Below, piece after piece: positions 1 through 6,760 of a DNA stretch of 64,000 bases; position 1 is the stretch's first letter; every line of letters starts with the position of its first letter. The notes under the pieces were generated by a model. It worked only from the letters and a program-made list of their open reading frames with translations. It did no database searches and was not told where the DNA came from. The stretch is from contig CAWAET010000021.1 in NCBI GenBank assembly GCA_963781065.1, positions 1 to 64,000 of the forward strand, written 5' to 3'. The stretch is from CALZJC01 sp963781065. GTDB lineage: Bacteria; Acidobacteriota; Thermoanaerobaculia; Multivoradales; JAHEKO01. Both the position numbers and the translations under genes were made by a program.

Positions 1-1047
1 GCCGACCGCGGCGCCCATGCCCGCCTCGGTAAGGCCCTCCTCGTTGTAGCCGACGCCGAGCAGCAGGCCGGCCTCCTGGAAGCGGCCGTCGCCGCGATTG
101 CGGAAGAGGAAGTTGGGCGTCGAGTCGTTGGCGACGTAGATATCCGGCCAGCCGTCGCCGGTGAGGTCGGCGATCACCACTCCCAGCCCTTTGCCGCTGG
201 TGTCCACCAGGCCGGCCTCGGCGGTGGCCTCTTCAAAGGTGCCGTCGCCGCGATTGCGGAAGAAGACGTCGGGGGCCATCTCGTAGACGTCGGGGTGGCA
301 GTAGGAGAGGAAGCCTCGCGACGGCGTACCGCAGTCGACGTGCGTCTCAACAGTGAAGTCCAGGTAGTTGACGACGTACAGATCCAGGTCGCCGTCGAGA
401 TCGGCGTCGAAGAAGGCGGCGCTCGAGCCCCACAGCGGGCTGGCGATGCCGGCGGCGGCGGTCACCTCGCTGAAGGTGCCGTCGCCGTTGTTGCGCAGCA
501 GCGCGTCGGGCCCCAGGTTGACGGTGTAGATGTCGATGTCGCCGTCGCCATCGTAGTCGCCCGCCACCGCGCCCATGCCGTAGCCGCCGACACCGGCGCC
601 GGAGCGCGCGGTGACGTCCGCGAAGGCGATCTGTCCGCCGGCCTGCGGCCCGAGGTTGCGATATAGCCGGTTGGCACCCGGCGCGGGCTCAGCCGGGCCG
701 GTCGTGTCGCCGGGTGGGGCGGCGCCCGCTCCGCGAGCTCCGGGCAGCGGCCCCGACTGGACCAGATAGAGGTCCATCCAGCCGTCGTTGTCGTAGTCGA
801 GCGCCGCCCCGCCGGCGCCCATGATCTCCGGCAGGTACTTGCGGCCGGTGCCGCCGTGGACGTGGGTGAAGTCGAGGCCGGCGTCGTCGGTGACGTCGCG
901 GAAGATCGCCCGGCCCGTCGCCGCTCGTTCGCCTGCCGGCTCGGCGGCCGGTGCGGGTCGGTCGCCGGAGTCGCTGGGCGCGCAGGCCAGAAGAGGCAGC
1001 AGGCCGAGCAGCGCCAGCAGGCCGAGCCGCGGCGGCGCCGGCCTCAT
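1..1047 (-). CDS. CRTAC1-family FG-GAP repeat lipoprotein, partial at window edge
   Basis: The visible 349 codons begin with a lipoprotein signal peptide (lipobox LLAC near residue 22), so the protein is probably exported and lipid-anchored. It continues with FG-GAP/VCBS-type repeats, recognisable as recurrent calcium-loop motifs such as DYDNDGWMDLY, DYDGDGDIDIY and DADLDGDLDLY. These repeats build a beta-propeller and are typical of CRTAC1/ASPIC-UnbV proteins. The C-terminal ASPIC/UnbV part lies beyond base 1. The ATG overlaps the TGA of the upstream TPR gene by four bases (ATGA), indicating translational coupling. It is a paralogue of the protein at 2126-3910. The ligand and biological role are unknown; cell-surface carbohydrate or protein binding is only a family-level guess. 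Confidence 0.85.
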   Translation of the reverse strand, partial: MRPAPPRLGLLALLGLLPLLACAPSDSGDRPAPAAEPAGERAATGRAIFRDVTDDAGLDFTHVHGGTGRKYLPEIMGAGGAALDYDNDGWMDLYLVQSGPLPGARGAGAAPPGDTTGPAEPAPGANRLYRNLGPQAGGQIAFADVTARSGAGVGGYGMGAVAGDYDGDGDIDIYTVNLGPDALLRNNGDGTFSEVTAAAGIASPLWGSSAAFFDADLDGDLDLYVVNYLDFTVETHVDCGTPSRGFLSYCHPDVYEMAPDVFFRNRGDGTFEEATAEAGLVDTSGKGLGVVIADLTGDGWPDIYVANDSTPNFLFRNRGDGRFQEAGLLLGVGYNEEGLTEAGMGAAVG

Positions 1048-2129
1048 CCTCCGGCTCCCAGCCGGCGGACGAAGTCCTCCGCCCGCGCCGCGTCGGCCTC
1101 CCGGCCCAGGCGGCGGAAGGCGACGCCCAGCAGGCGGTAGGTCTCGGCGTGCCGCGGCGCCAGCTGCCGCGCCGCCAGCACCTCGCGCAGCGCCTCCTCG
1201 GTGCGGCCGGCCTCGAGCAGCAGCCGCGCCAGGGCGATCCTGCCCTCCAGGTTGCGCGGGTTCTTCTTCACCGCCCGGCGGTAGAAGTCGATCCGGTCGC
1301 GCAGCCGGCTCAGCGCGCGGAACTCCTCGAGCCGCGCCACTCCCTCCTCCTGCCGTCCCAGCTCGATCAGCGCCCGGCCGAGGTTGTAGCGCGCTCCGAC
1401 GTGGCCCGGCACGGCGGCGATCACCGTCTCGAAGGCCTGGCGGGCGGCCTCGGGGTCGCCGGTGTGGCTGGCGGCGATCCCGAGCAGGAAGCGCGCCTCG
1501 AGATGGCCCGGCTGACGTTCCAGACAGGCGCGGAGAGGCTCCAGGCCGGCGGCGTACTCGCCGCGGTCGACCAGCAGCTTGCCGAGGTTGTAGAGCGCTT
1601 CGGCGTGCCCCGGCCGCTGCTCGAGGCTGCGCCGCAGGTCGGCCTCGGCGGCGTCGAGGTCGCCGACGTTGAGCAGGCACATCGCCCGGGCGAACCGGTA
1701 GTCGGGATCGGGGTCGAGGGCGATGGCCCGCTCCAGCGTCGCGATGGCCGCCAGGTTCTTGTTCTGCTCCTGGAGGGCCTTGGCCAGGGCGTGCAGCCAG
1801 GCGTGCCGGCCCGGCCGGCGGTCGACGGCGCGGCCGAGCGCCGCCTCGGCCTCGTCGAAGCGGTAGAGCTGGAGCAGCGTGAAGCCGAGCAGATAGTCCG
1901 CCTCGGCGCCCGCGCCGCCGGCGACCAGGGAGCGCAGGTCGCGCTCGGCCTCGGCCAGGTTGCCGGTCCGGATCAGGCCCTCGATGCGGCCGAGCGACGG
2001 GTCCGCGGCCGCCTGCGACCGACCGGGGCGCGGCCACAAGAGGGCGAGCAACAGGACCGCGGCCATGGCGAGCACGGGTGTCCCGCGACGACGGCAGGAC
2101 GGGGCGCAGCGGCCGGCCGCCGCCTTCAC
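1044..2129 (-). CDS. TPR-repeat exported protein
   Basis: The 361-residue protein has an N-terminal hydrophobic segment (about residues 17-28, ending LLWPRPGRSQ) that looks like a signal peptide or anchor, followed by about eight tetratricopeptide repeats to the C terminus (for example AEALYNLGKLLVDRGEYAAG and ARYNLGRALIELGRQEEG). TPRs form a superhelical protein-binding scaffold. I chose the GTG at 2129 because it overlaps the stop of the upstream CRTAC1 gene as GTGA; a longer reading to 2402 would overlap that gene by 275 bases and has arginine-rich nonsense at its N terminus. The stop overlaps the next gene as ATGA. The partner is probably one of the flanking propeller proteins (inference). 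Confidence 0.82.
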   Translation of the reverse strand: MKAAAGRCAPSCRRRGTPVLAMAAVLLLALLWPRPGRSQAAADPSLGRIEGLIRTGNLAEAERDLRSLVAGGAGAEADYLLGFTLLQLYRFDEAEAALGRAVDRRPGRHAWLHALAKALQEQNKNLAAIATLERAIALDPDPDYRFARAMCLLNVGDLDAAEADLRRSLEQRPGHAEALYNLGKLLVDRGEYAAGLEPLRACLERQPGHLEARFLLGIAASHTGDPEAARQAFETVIAAVPGHVGARYNLGRALIELGRQEEGVARLEEFRALSRLRDRIDFYRRAVKKNPRNLEGRIALARLLLEAGRTEEALREVLAARQLAPRHAETYRLLGVAFRRLGREADAARAEDFVRRLGAGG

Positions 2130-3910
2130 GAGCCCTCCCCGCCGCCCTTGACCACCCTGACGGTCCGATCGACGGCGCCGCCCGGAAACTCCTCCCGCGC
2201 GCCGCCGGGCCAGATCACGGTGATCCCCTCGAACCGCTCGGCGTCGCCGAGCCCGAAGTGCGCCTCGGGCTCGGTCGCCATCAGGTAGCTGGTGCTGGAG
2301 AGGATCGGGCGCAGCTGGCCGCGGCCGCCGGCGTGCACCTCGACGGCGGCGCCCAGCGCGTCCCTGCCGAGCGACGGGTCGACCGCCCGCACCTTGAGCC
2401 AATGACCGGGGTCGGGCACGTCGTTGCGGTAGAGGCGTGCCGTGCCGCCGCAGTTGGTCACCAGGATGTCGAGGTCGCCGTCGCCGTCGAGGTCGCCCGC
2501 GGCGACTCCTCGGCTGACCTCGACGGTGCCGGCCAGTCGTCCCGCCCGTTCGCTGGCCTCGCGAAACCCGCCGCGGCCGTCGCCGAGGAAGAACAGGTTG
2601 GGCTCGGCGTAGTCGCGAAAGGCCGCCGGCACCGACGGCTCGACCCGCCAGTCGCGCCGGCGCTCGGAGCGGTCGATCAGCGAGGCGCCGCGCCGCACCC
2701 GTCCGTTGACCATCACCAGGTCCAGATCGCCGTCCAGGTCGGCGTCGAAGAAGGCCGTGCCGAAGCCGGTGTGGGCGAGGCTGGCCGGTCCGAGGCCGGC
2801 GGCGGCGGTGAAGTCCTCGAAGCCCGCCTCACCGAGGTTGCGGTAGAGCGTATTGGTCTCCCGGTCGAGGTGGGTCATGAACAGGTCGAGGTCGAGATCG
2901 TTGTCGACGTCCCCCGCCGCCACCCCCATGCTGGCTTCGGGCTGGGACATCAGGTTCAGGGCGGCGCCCAGGATCAGGGCCCGGTCCTCGAACACGGGCT
3001 CGTCGAGCACGGTTCCCCCGGTCTTGGGGCCCGCGAATGCGGTGCCGGGCCGCGTGGCGGAGTTGCTGTCGCCCCGGTGGACCCAGAGCTGGTTCTGCTC
3101 GCCGTCGTTGGTCACGTAGACGTCGGTGAGGCCGTCGCCGTCGAGGTCGGCGCAGATCACGCCCAGCCCCTTGTTGGCCGGCCGGCTGGCGAAAGCGGTG
3201 GCGCCGACCTCGCGGAAGGTGCCGTCGCCGCGGCCGCGGTAGAGCAGGTCGGGCAGTCCGCGGTAGGCCGCCGGTCCGCAGAACTCCGGGTTTCCGGCCC
3301 GGTCGGTACAGGCCTTGGGTGGGTCGAAGCTCAGGTAGGTGGCGACGTAGAGGTCGAGGTTGCCGTCCAGGTCGTAGTCGAGGAAGCAGGCCGAGGTCGA
3401 CCAGTCCGAGCCGCCCAGGCCGCTCGTCGCGGTGGCGTTCTCGAAGCGGCCGCCGCCTCGGTTCAGGTACAGGACGTCGGCGCCGAAGTTGCTGACGAAC
3501 AGGTCGAGGTCGCCGTCGTGGTCGACATCGCCCAGGGCGGCCCCCATGCCGTAGCCGGGGTCGCCCAGGCCGCTGGCCGCGGTGACGTCGGTGAAGCGGC
3601 CGTCCGCCTCCTGGCGCAGCATCCGGTTGGGCGAGGCGCCGGCGGCGGCCGCGTCGACGAGGTAGACGTCCAGATCGCCGTCGCCGTCGTAGTCGAACAG
3701 GGCGCCGCCGGAGCCGGTGATCTCGGGCGTGTAGAAGTCGTCGCGCCGGCCGGCGGAGTGGTGGAAGTCGATTCCGGCTTCGAGCGTGATCTCGGTGAAC
3801 CAGGCGGCGGGAACCGCGGGCTCGGCCGGCGACGGGGCGCCGTCGTCGTCGCCGCAGGCGGCGATCAGCAGCAGGGCGCCGGCGAGGCGAAGCGCGGTTC
3901 TGATTCGCAT
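2126..3910 (-). CDS. CRTAC1-family FG-GAP/ASPIC-UnbV lipoprotein
   Basis: This 594-residue protein begins with a lipoprotein signal peptide (lipobox LIAAC, residues 15-19). A run of FG-GAP/VCBS repeats follows (DYDGDGDLDVY, DVDHDGDLDLF, DYDLDGNLDLY, DLDGDGLTDVY, DVDNDLDLDLF, DADLDGDLDLV, DLDGDGDLDIL). The C-terminal 90 residues are an ASPIC/UnbV domain, with the diagnostic pattern LGxxE...ITVIWPGG. The acidic loops are calcium-binding in known FG-GAP propellers. The ATG at 3910 precedes a clean signal peptide; upstream in-frame sequence overlaps the neighbouring TPR gene. It lies in the minus-strand operon, 41 bases after the TPR lipoprotein gene and overlapping the next gene by GTGA. Function is unknown beyond a surface-exposed propeller. 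Confidence 0.88.
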   Translation of the reverse strand: MRIRTALRLAGALLLIAACGDDDGAPSPAEPAVPAAWFTEITLEAGIDFHHSAGRRDDFYTPEITGSGGALFDYDGDGDLDVYLVDAAAAGASPNRMLRQEADGRFTDVTAASGLGDPGYGMGAALGDVDHDGDLDLFVSNFGADVLYLNRGGGRFENATATSGLGGSDWSTSACFLDYDLDGNLDLYVATYLSFDPPKACTDRAGNPEFCGPAAYRGLPDLLYRGRGDGTFREVGATAFASRPANKGLGVICADLDGDGLTDVYVTNDGEQNQLWVHRGDSNSATRPGTAFAGPKTGGTVLDEPVFEDRALILGAALNLMSQPEASMGVAAGDVDNDLDLDLFMTHLDRETNTLYRNLGEAGFEDFTAAAGLGPASLAHTGFGTAFFDADLDGDLDLVMVNGRVRRGASLIDRSERRRDWRVEPSVPAAFRDYAEPNLFFLGDGRGGFREASERAGRLAGTVEVSRGVAAGDLDGDGDLDILVTNCGGTARLYRNDVPDPGHWLKVRAVDPSLGRDALGAAVEVHAGGRGQLRPILSSTSYLMATEPEAHFGLGDAERFEGITVIWPGGAREEFPGGAVDRTVRVVKGGGEGS

Positions 3911-3951
3911 GGCGACCACAGCGCGAGCGTCCAGACTCCTGCCACGGGCCG

Positions 3952-5625
3952 CTAGGGCTGGCGAAACGCCACGCCCCGGCGATAGCCGTCGAGCCGTCGC
4001 TGGATCTCGAGCGCCAGCGGGCCCTGGCCGGCGCTCTGCGCCTGCTCCGCGGCCCGCTCGGCGGCGGCGATCGCCGCTTCGAAGTCGCCGGTCTCGGCCA
4101 GGGCGGCCGCCAGCACGTCGCCGATCGACGGCTGGGCCGGATAGGCCTGGTGGACTCGCTGGGCGAGCCGTCGCGCTTCGGCGCCGTCGCGCAGCCCGGC
4201 TTCGGGCGCGGTCGCCAGCTCCCAGGCCAGCAGCGAGGCGAGGCGCGAGCTGTTGGGGGCCAGCGCGAGGCCCTGGCGCAGCCGGTCGACCGCCTCCTGG
4301 TGATCGCCCCGGCTGCCGAGGGCCAGGCTCAGGTTGTACAGGGCCGAGAGCTCGCGCGGGTCGATCGTCAGGGCCTTGCGCCACTGGCCGATGGCGCCGT
4401 CGAGGTCGCCGAGGCCGGCCAGCGCCGCGCCCAGGTCGTTGTGCGCCTGGGTCAGCGAGGGGTTGTGGGAGAGGGCCTCCCGGTAGTGCTCGACCGCTTC
4501 CTGGAGCCGCCCCTGGCCGGCGCGGACCAGACCCAGATTGTGATGCGCCTCGGGGTAGGCCGGTTCGATCCGCACCGCCCGGGCGAGGTGCTCCGCGGCC
4601 TCCTCGGGCAGGCCCTTGCGGGCCAGCGCCATGGCCAGGTTGTTGTGGGCGTAGGGGTCGTTCTCGTCGAGCTCGAGAGCGGTCCGGTAGTTCTCGACGG
4701 CCGCGTCGAGCTTGCCCTGTCCGGCCAGCGCGCCGCCCAGGTTGGCGTAGTCGCCGGCGCTGCCCGGACGGATCTCGAGGACCTGGCGGTAGAGAGTCTC
4801 GGCCGCCGCGAACTCCCCGGCCCGCGCCAGCCGCTGGGCGCGTTTGGCGTAGGCGCGCGCCGTCACCGCCTCGGCCTCGACCAGCTCGTAGAAGGGGTCC
4901 GCCGCCCGGGTGGCCTCGGGGTAGGCGCCGGCCGCTGCGAGCTCGCGCTCGGCGTCCTCGGTCCGGCCCAGACGCTGGTAGGTCTGGGCCAGCAGGGTCC
5001 GCACCTCACCGTGCCAGGGAGCGATCGCGGCGGCCCGCTCGAGGTGGCCGCGCGCCGCCTCCGGCTCGCCCCGGGTCAGCTCCAGCTGGGCCAGGCCGAA
5101 CAGGGCGTGGGAGAGCTTGGCGTCCAGCTCCAGCGCTCGCCGGTACTCGGTCTCGGCGCGCTCCGCCTGCCCCAGCTGTGCCAGGACGGAGCCGAAGTTG
5201 ACGTGGAAGGCCGGCAGGTCGATGCCGCGCGCGGCGGCCTCCTCGAACAGGCCGACGGACTCCTCGAGGCTCTGCTTGCGCGTCGCCAGCGCCGCCAGAT
5301 AGGGCCAGCGGGGCTCGTCGGGCGCCAGCTCGGCGGCACGCCGATAGCAGACGAGCGCTTCGCTGTTCAGATCGTGGGCGTGGAAGATCATGCCCAGGCG
5401 GCCGACCGGGTCCGCCGCGTCGGGCCGGTCGAGCGCCAGCCGGCGGGCCTGCTCGATCTTGGCCGCCACCTGCGGCTCGCCGGTCCAGCCCTCGATGCCG
5501 GGCAGCTCGGCCCCGGGTCGCCGGTCGCAGGCGGAGAGGAGCAGGGCGGCCGCCGCCAGCGCGAGGCCGAGGCGGCCGCTGTGCGGCCGCCCGCGGTGGC
5601 GGACTGGGTGCGCTTCTGGGGTCAT
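3952..5625 (-). CDS. TPR-repeat lipoprotein
   Basis: The 557-residue protein starts with a long basic n-region, a hydrophobic core and lipobox LLSAC (about residues 30-34), predicting a lipid-anchored periplasmic or surface protein. The rest is a chain of roughly a dozen TPR units; the clearest have the pattern NLxxxLxxxGxxxxAxxxYxxALxxxP (residues 290-450). It is the first gene of the minus-strand cluster and is followed by a CRTAC1-type propeller protein, an order repeated by the next two genes. A candidate -10 element (TATAAG on the minus strand, 5672-5667) lies 42 bases upstream, but no good -35 accompanies it. The binding partner is not identifiable from sequence. Confidence 0.85.
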   Translation of the reverse strand: MTPEAHPVRHRGRPHSGRLGLALAAAALLLSACDRRPGAELPGIEGWTGEPQVAAKIEQARRLALDRPDAADPVGRLGMIFHAHDLNSEALVCYRRAAELAPDEPRWPYLAALATRKQSLEESVGLFEEAAARGIDLPAFHVNFGSVLAQLGQAERAETEYRRALELDAKLSHALFGLAQLELTRGEPEAARGHLERAAAIAPWHGEVRTLLAQTYQRLGRTEDAERELAAAGAYPEATRAADPFYELVEAEAVTARAYAKRAQRLARAGEFAAAETLYRQVLEIRPGSAGDYANLGGALAGQGKLDAAVENYRTALELDENDPYAHNNLAMALARKGLPEEAAEHLARAVRIEPAYPEAHHNLGLVRAGQGRLQEAVEHYREALSHNPSLTQAHNDLGAALAGLGDLDGAIGQWRKALTIDPRELSALYNLSLALGSRGDHQEAVDRLRQGLALAPNSSRLASLLAWELATAPEAGLRDGAEARRLAQRVHQAYPAQPSIGDVLAAALAETGDFEAAIAAAERAAEQAQSAGQGPLALEIQRRLDGYRRGVAFRQP

Positions 5626-6167
5626 CGGACGGGTCGCGGGGGATCGGTCTCCGCCCGCCGCAGGATCTTATAGCTATCGCGCGGGGCCTCGCCGTCGATC
5701 CCAAGAGGGTCCCGTGCGCTCGGGGGGCGCGGCGGCCCGGGTAGGCCTGGTCATCCCGGGTAGTGTTCGAAACAAAACTGTAAACACAAGTCGGCTCACG
5801 GGACGGCGACTTCGGGAGTTCGCCAGGATTTACATTGACAGGTATGCATATGCCGTCGCCGGGCTCAAGCCCGTAGATCAGGACGGGTTTTGGGCGGCAA
5901 TGCCGTTGGGATGGGGGCTTTTGCCCCCGACGTCGGCCGGTATCGGGCAGCCGAAACGAATGTGATCCAGGGGATTGCGCGGCGGCGCGATTTGTGTATA
6001 ATCCCTAAACCGCCGCTTGGCGGAAACATAGACAAACCGCTATTTCTCAGGTGTTTCCACGCGCTTCCAGCGAAGTGACGATCTCGAGGTCTGACTCCTC
6101 GGGTTCGCTGCGTGGCGCCTGACGCTCGGGCGACGCTCGCCCATTCATTGGTATGAGGAGGAGTACT
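5626..6167. other. Divergent intergenic region without a gene
   Basis: These 542 bases separate the minus-strand TPR/CRTAC1 operon from the plus-strand secreted genes. I find no convincing coding sequence. The stretch is richer in A and T than its surroundings. It holds a possible minus-strand -10 (5667-5672), an isolated TTGACA at 5835-5840 with no -10 partner, a strong plus-strand promoter candidate (5975-6002), and a small GC-rich hairpin at about 6011-6024 (stem CCGCC/GGCGG) near the predicted transcript start. Confidence 0.6.
5975..6002 (+). promoter_or_regulatory. Sigma-70-like promoter candidate
   Basis: TTGCGC (5975-5980) is separated by 16 bases from a perfect TATAAT (5997-6002). 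It would start transcription near 6009, giving a leader of about 160 bases before the gene at 6168. The short hairpin just downstream would sit at the 5' end of the RNA. A perfect -10 hexamer is rare by chance in DNA this GC-rich. Confidence 0.6.
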
Positions 6168-6749
6168 ATGCAGCCCAGTTTTTCGCGGCGCGCTCTTCTC
6201 GTGTCGCTTGTCGCGTTGGCGCTTCTTATAGCGCCCATCGCCCAGGCGTCGATGGTCCTCAAGATGGACCTGGGAGAATTGTGCCAACGCTCCAACCTGA
6301 TCTTTCGCGGCCGGGTGCTCGACATCGAGACCGGCAGCATGCAGCTTGCCGGGGGCGAGTTGCCGACGGTGACCTACACCCTCGACGTCAGCGAGACGCT
6401 GATGGGCGAGGCGGAGTCTTTCCTCGAAAAGGATAAGCAGCGCATCGCGCGCATCACCATGGTCGCCGACAAGGCCGCGACCGCGGCCAGCGGCGACTTC
6501 GTGCGCTTCTCCAAGCTGCCCGAGATGCCCGACCTTCGAGTGGGTGAGGAGTACCTGCTGATCACCACCCGGCCGAGCTCCGCGGGCCTGTCCACCACCG
6601 TCGGCCTCGCTCAGGGCTCTTTCCACATCGACGCCAAGAGCGAAACGGTGGCGAACGAGCTCCAGAACGCCGGCCTCAGCCCGACCATCAACGGTCCCGT
6701 GACCTACTCCCAGCTCGCGGACGAGATCCGCGCCCTGATCGGACAGTGA
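6168..6749 (+). CDS. Secreted protein of unknown function, paired with metalloprotease
   Basis: The 193-residue product has a clear signal peptide (basic n-region, then LLVSLVALALLIAPIAQAS) and a compact domain of mixed beta character with the motif NLIFRGRVLDIE near the mature N terminus and VGEEYLLITTRPSS near the middle. I do not recognise a named family. I chose the ATG at 6168 because GAGGAGGAG lies six to eight bases upstream; an earlier ATG at 6153 precedes that ribosome-binding site. It overlaps or abuts the start of the metzincin-like gene that follows, so the two are probably co-transcribed. A role as inhibitor, propeptide-like partner or substrate of that protease is conceivable but untested. 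Confidence 0.75.
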   Translation: MQPSFSRRALLVSLVALALLIAPIAQASMVLKMDLGELCQRSNLIFRGRVLDIETGSMQLAGGELPTVTYTLDVSETLMGEAESFLEKDKQRIARITMVADKAATAASGDFVRFSKLPEMPDLRVGEEYLLITTRPSSAGLSTTVGLAQGSFHIDAKSETVANELQNAGLSPTINGPVTYSQLADEIRALIGQ

Positions 6750-6760
6750 GGAGAGTGATG

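Noticed and set aside
4150..5673. Plus-strand 507-residue frame antisense to the TPR lipoprotein gene
   Set aside because: Low-complexity Gly/Leu/Gln composition mirrors the TPR gene; no start signal and no domain.
5835..5840. TTGACA as a -35 promoter element
   Set aside because: No -10-like hexamer at 15-19 bases downstream; the better promoter is at 5975-6002.
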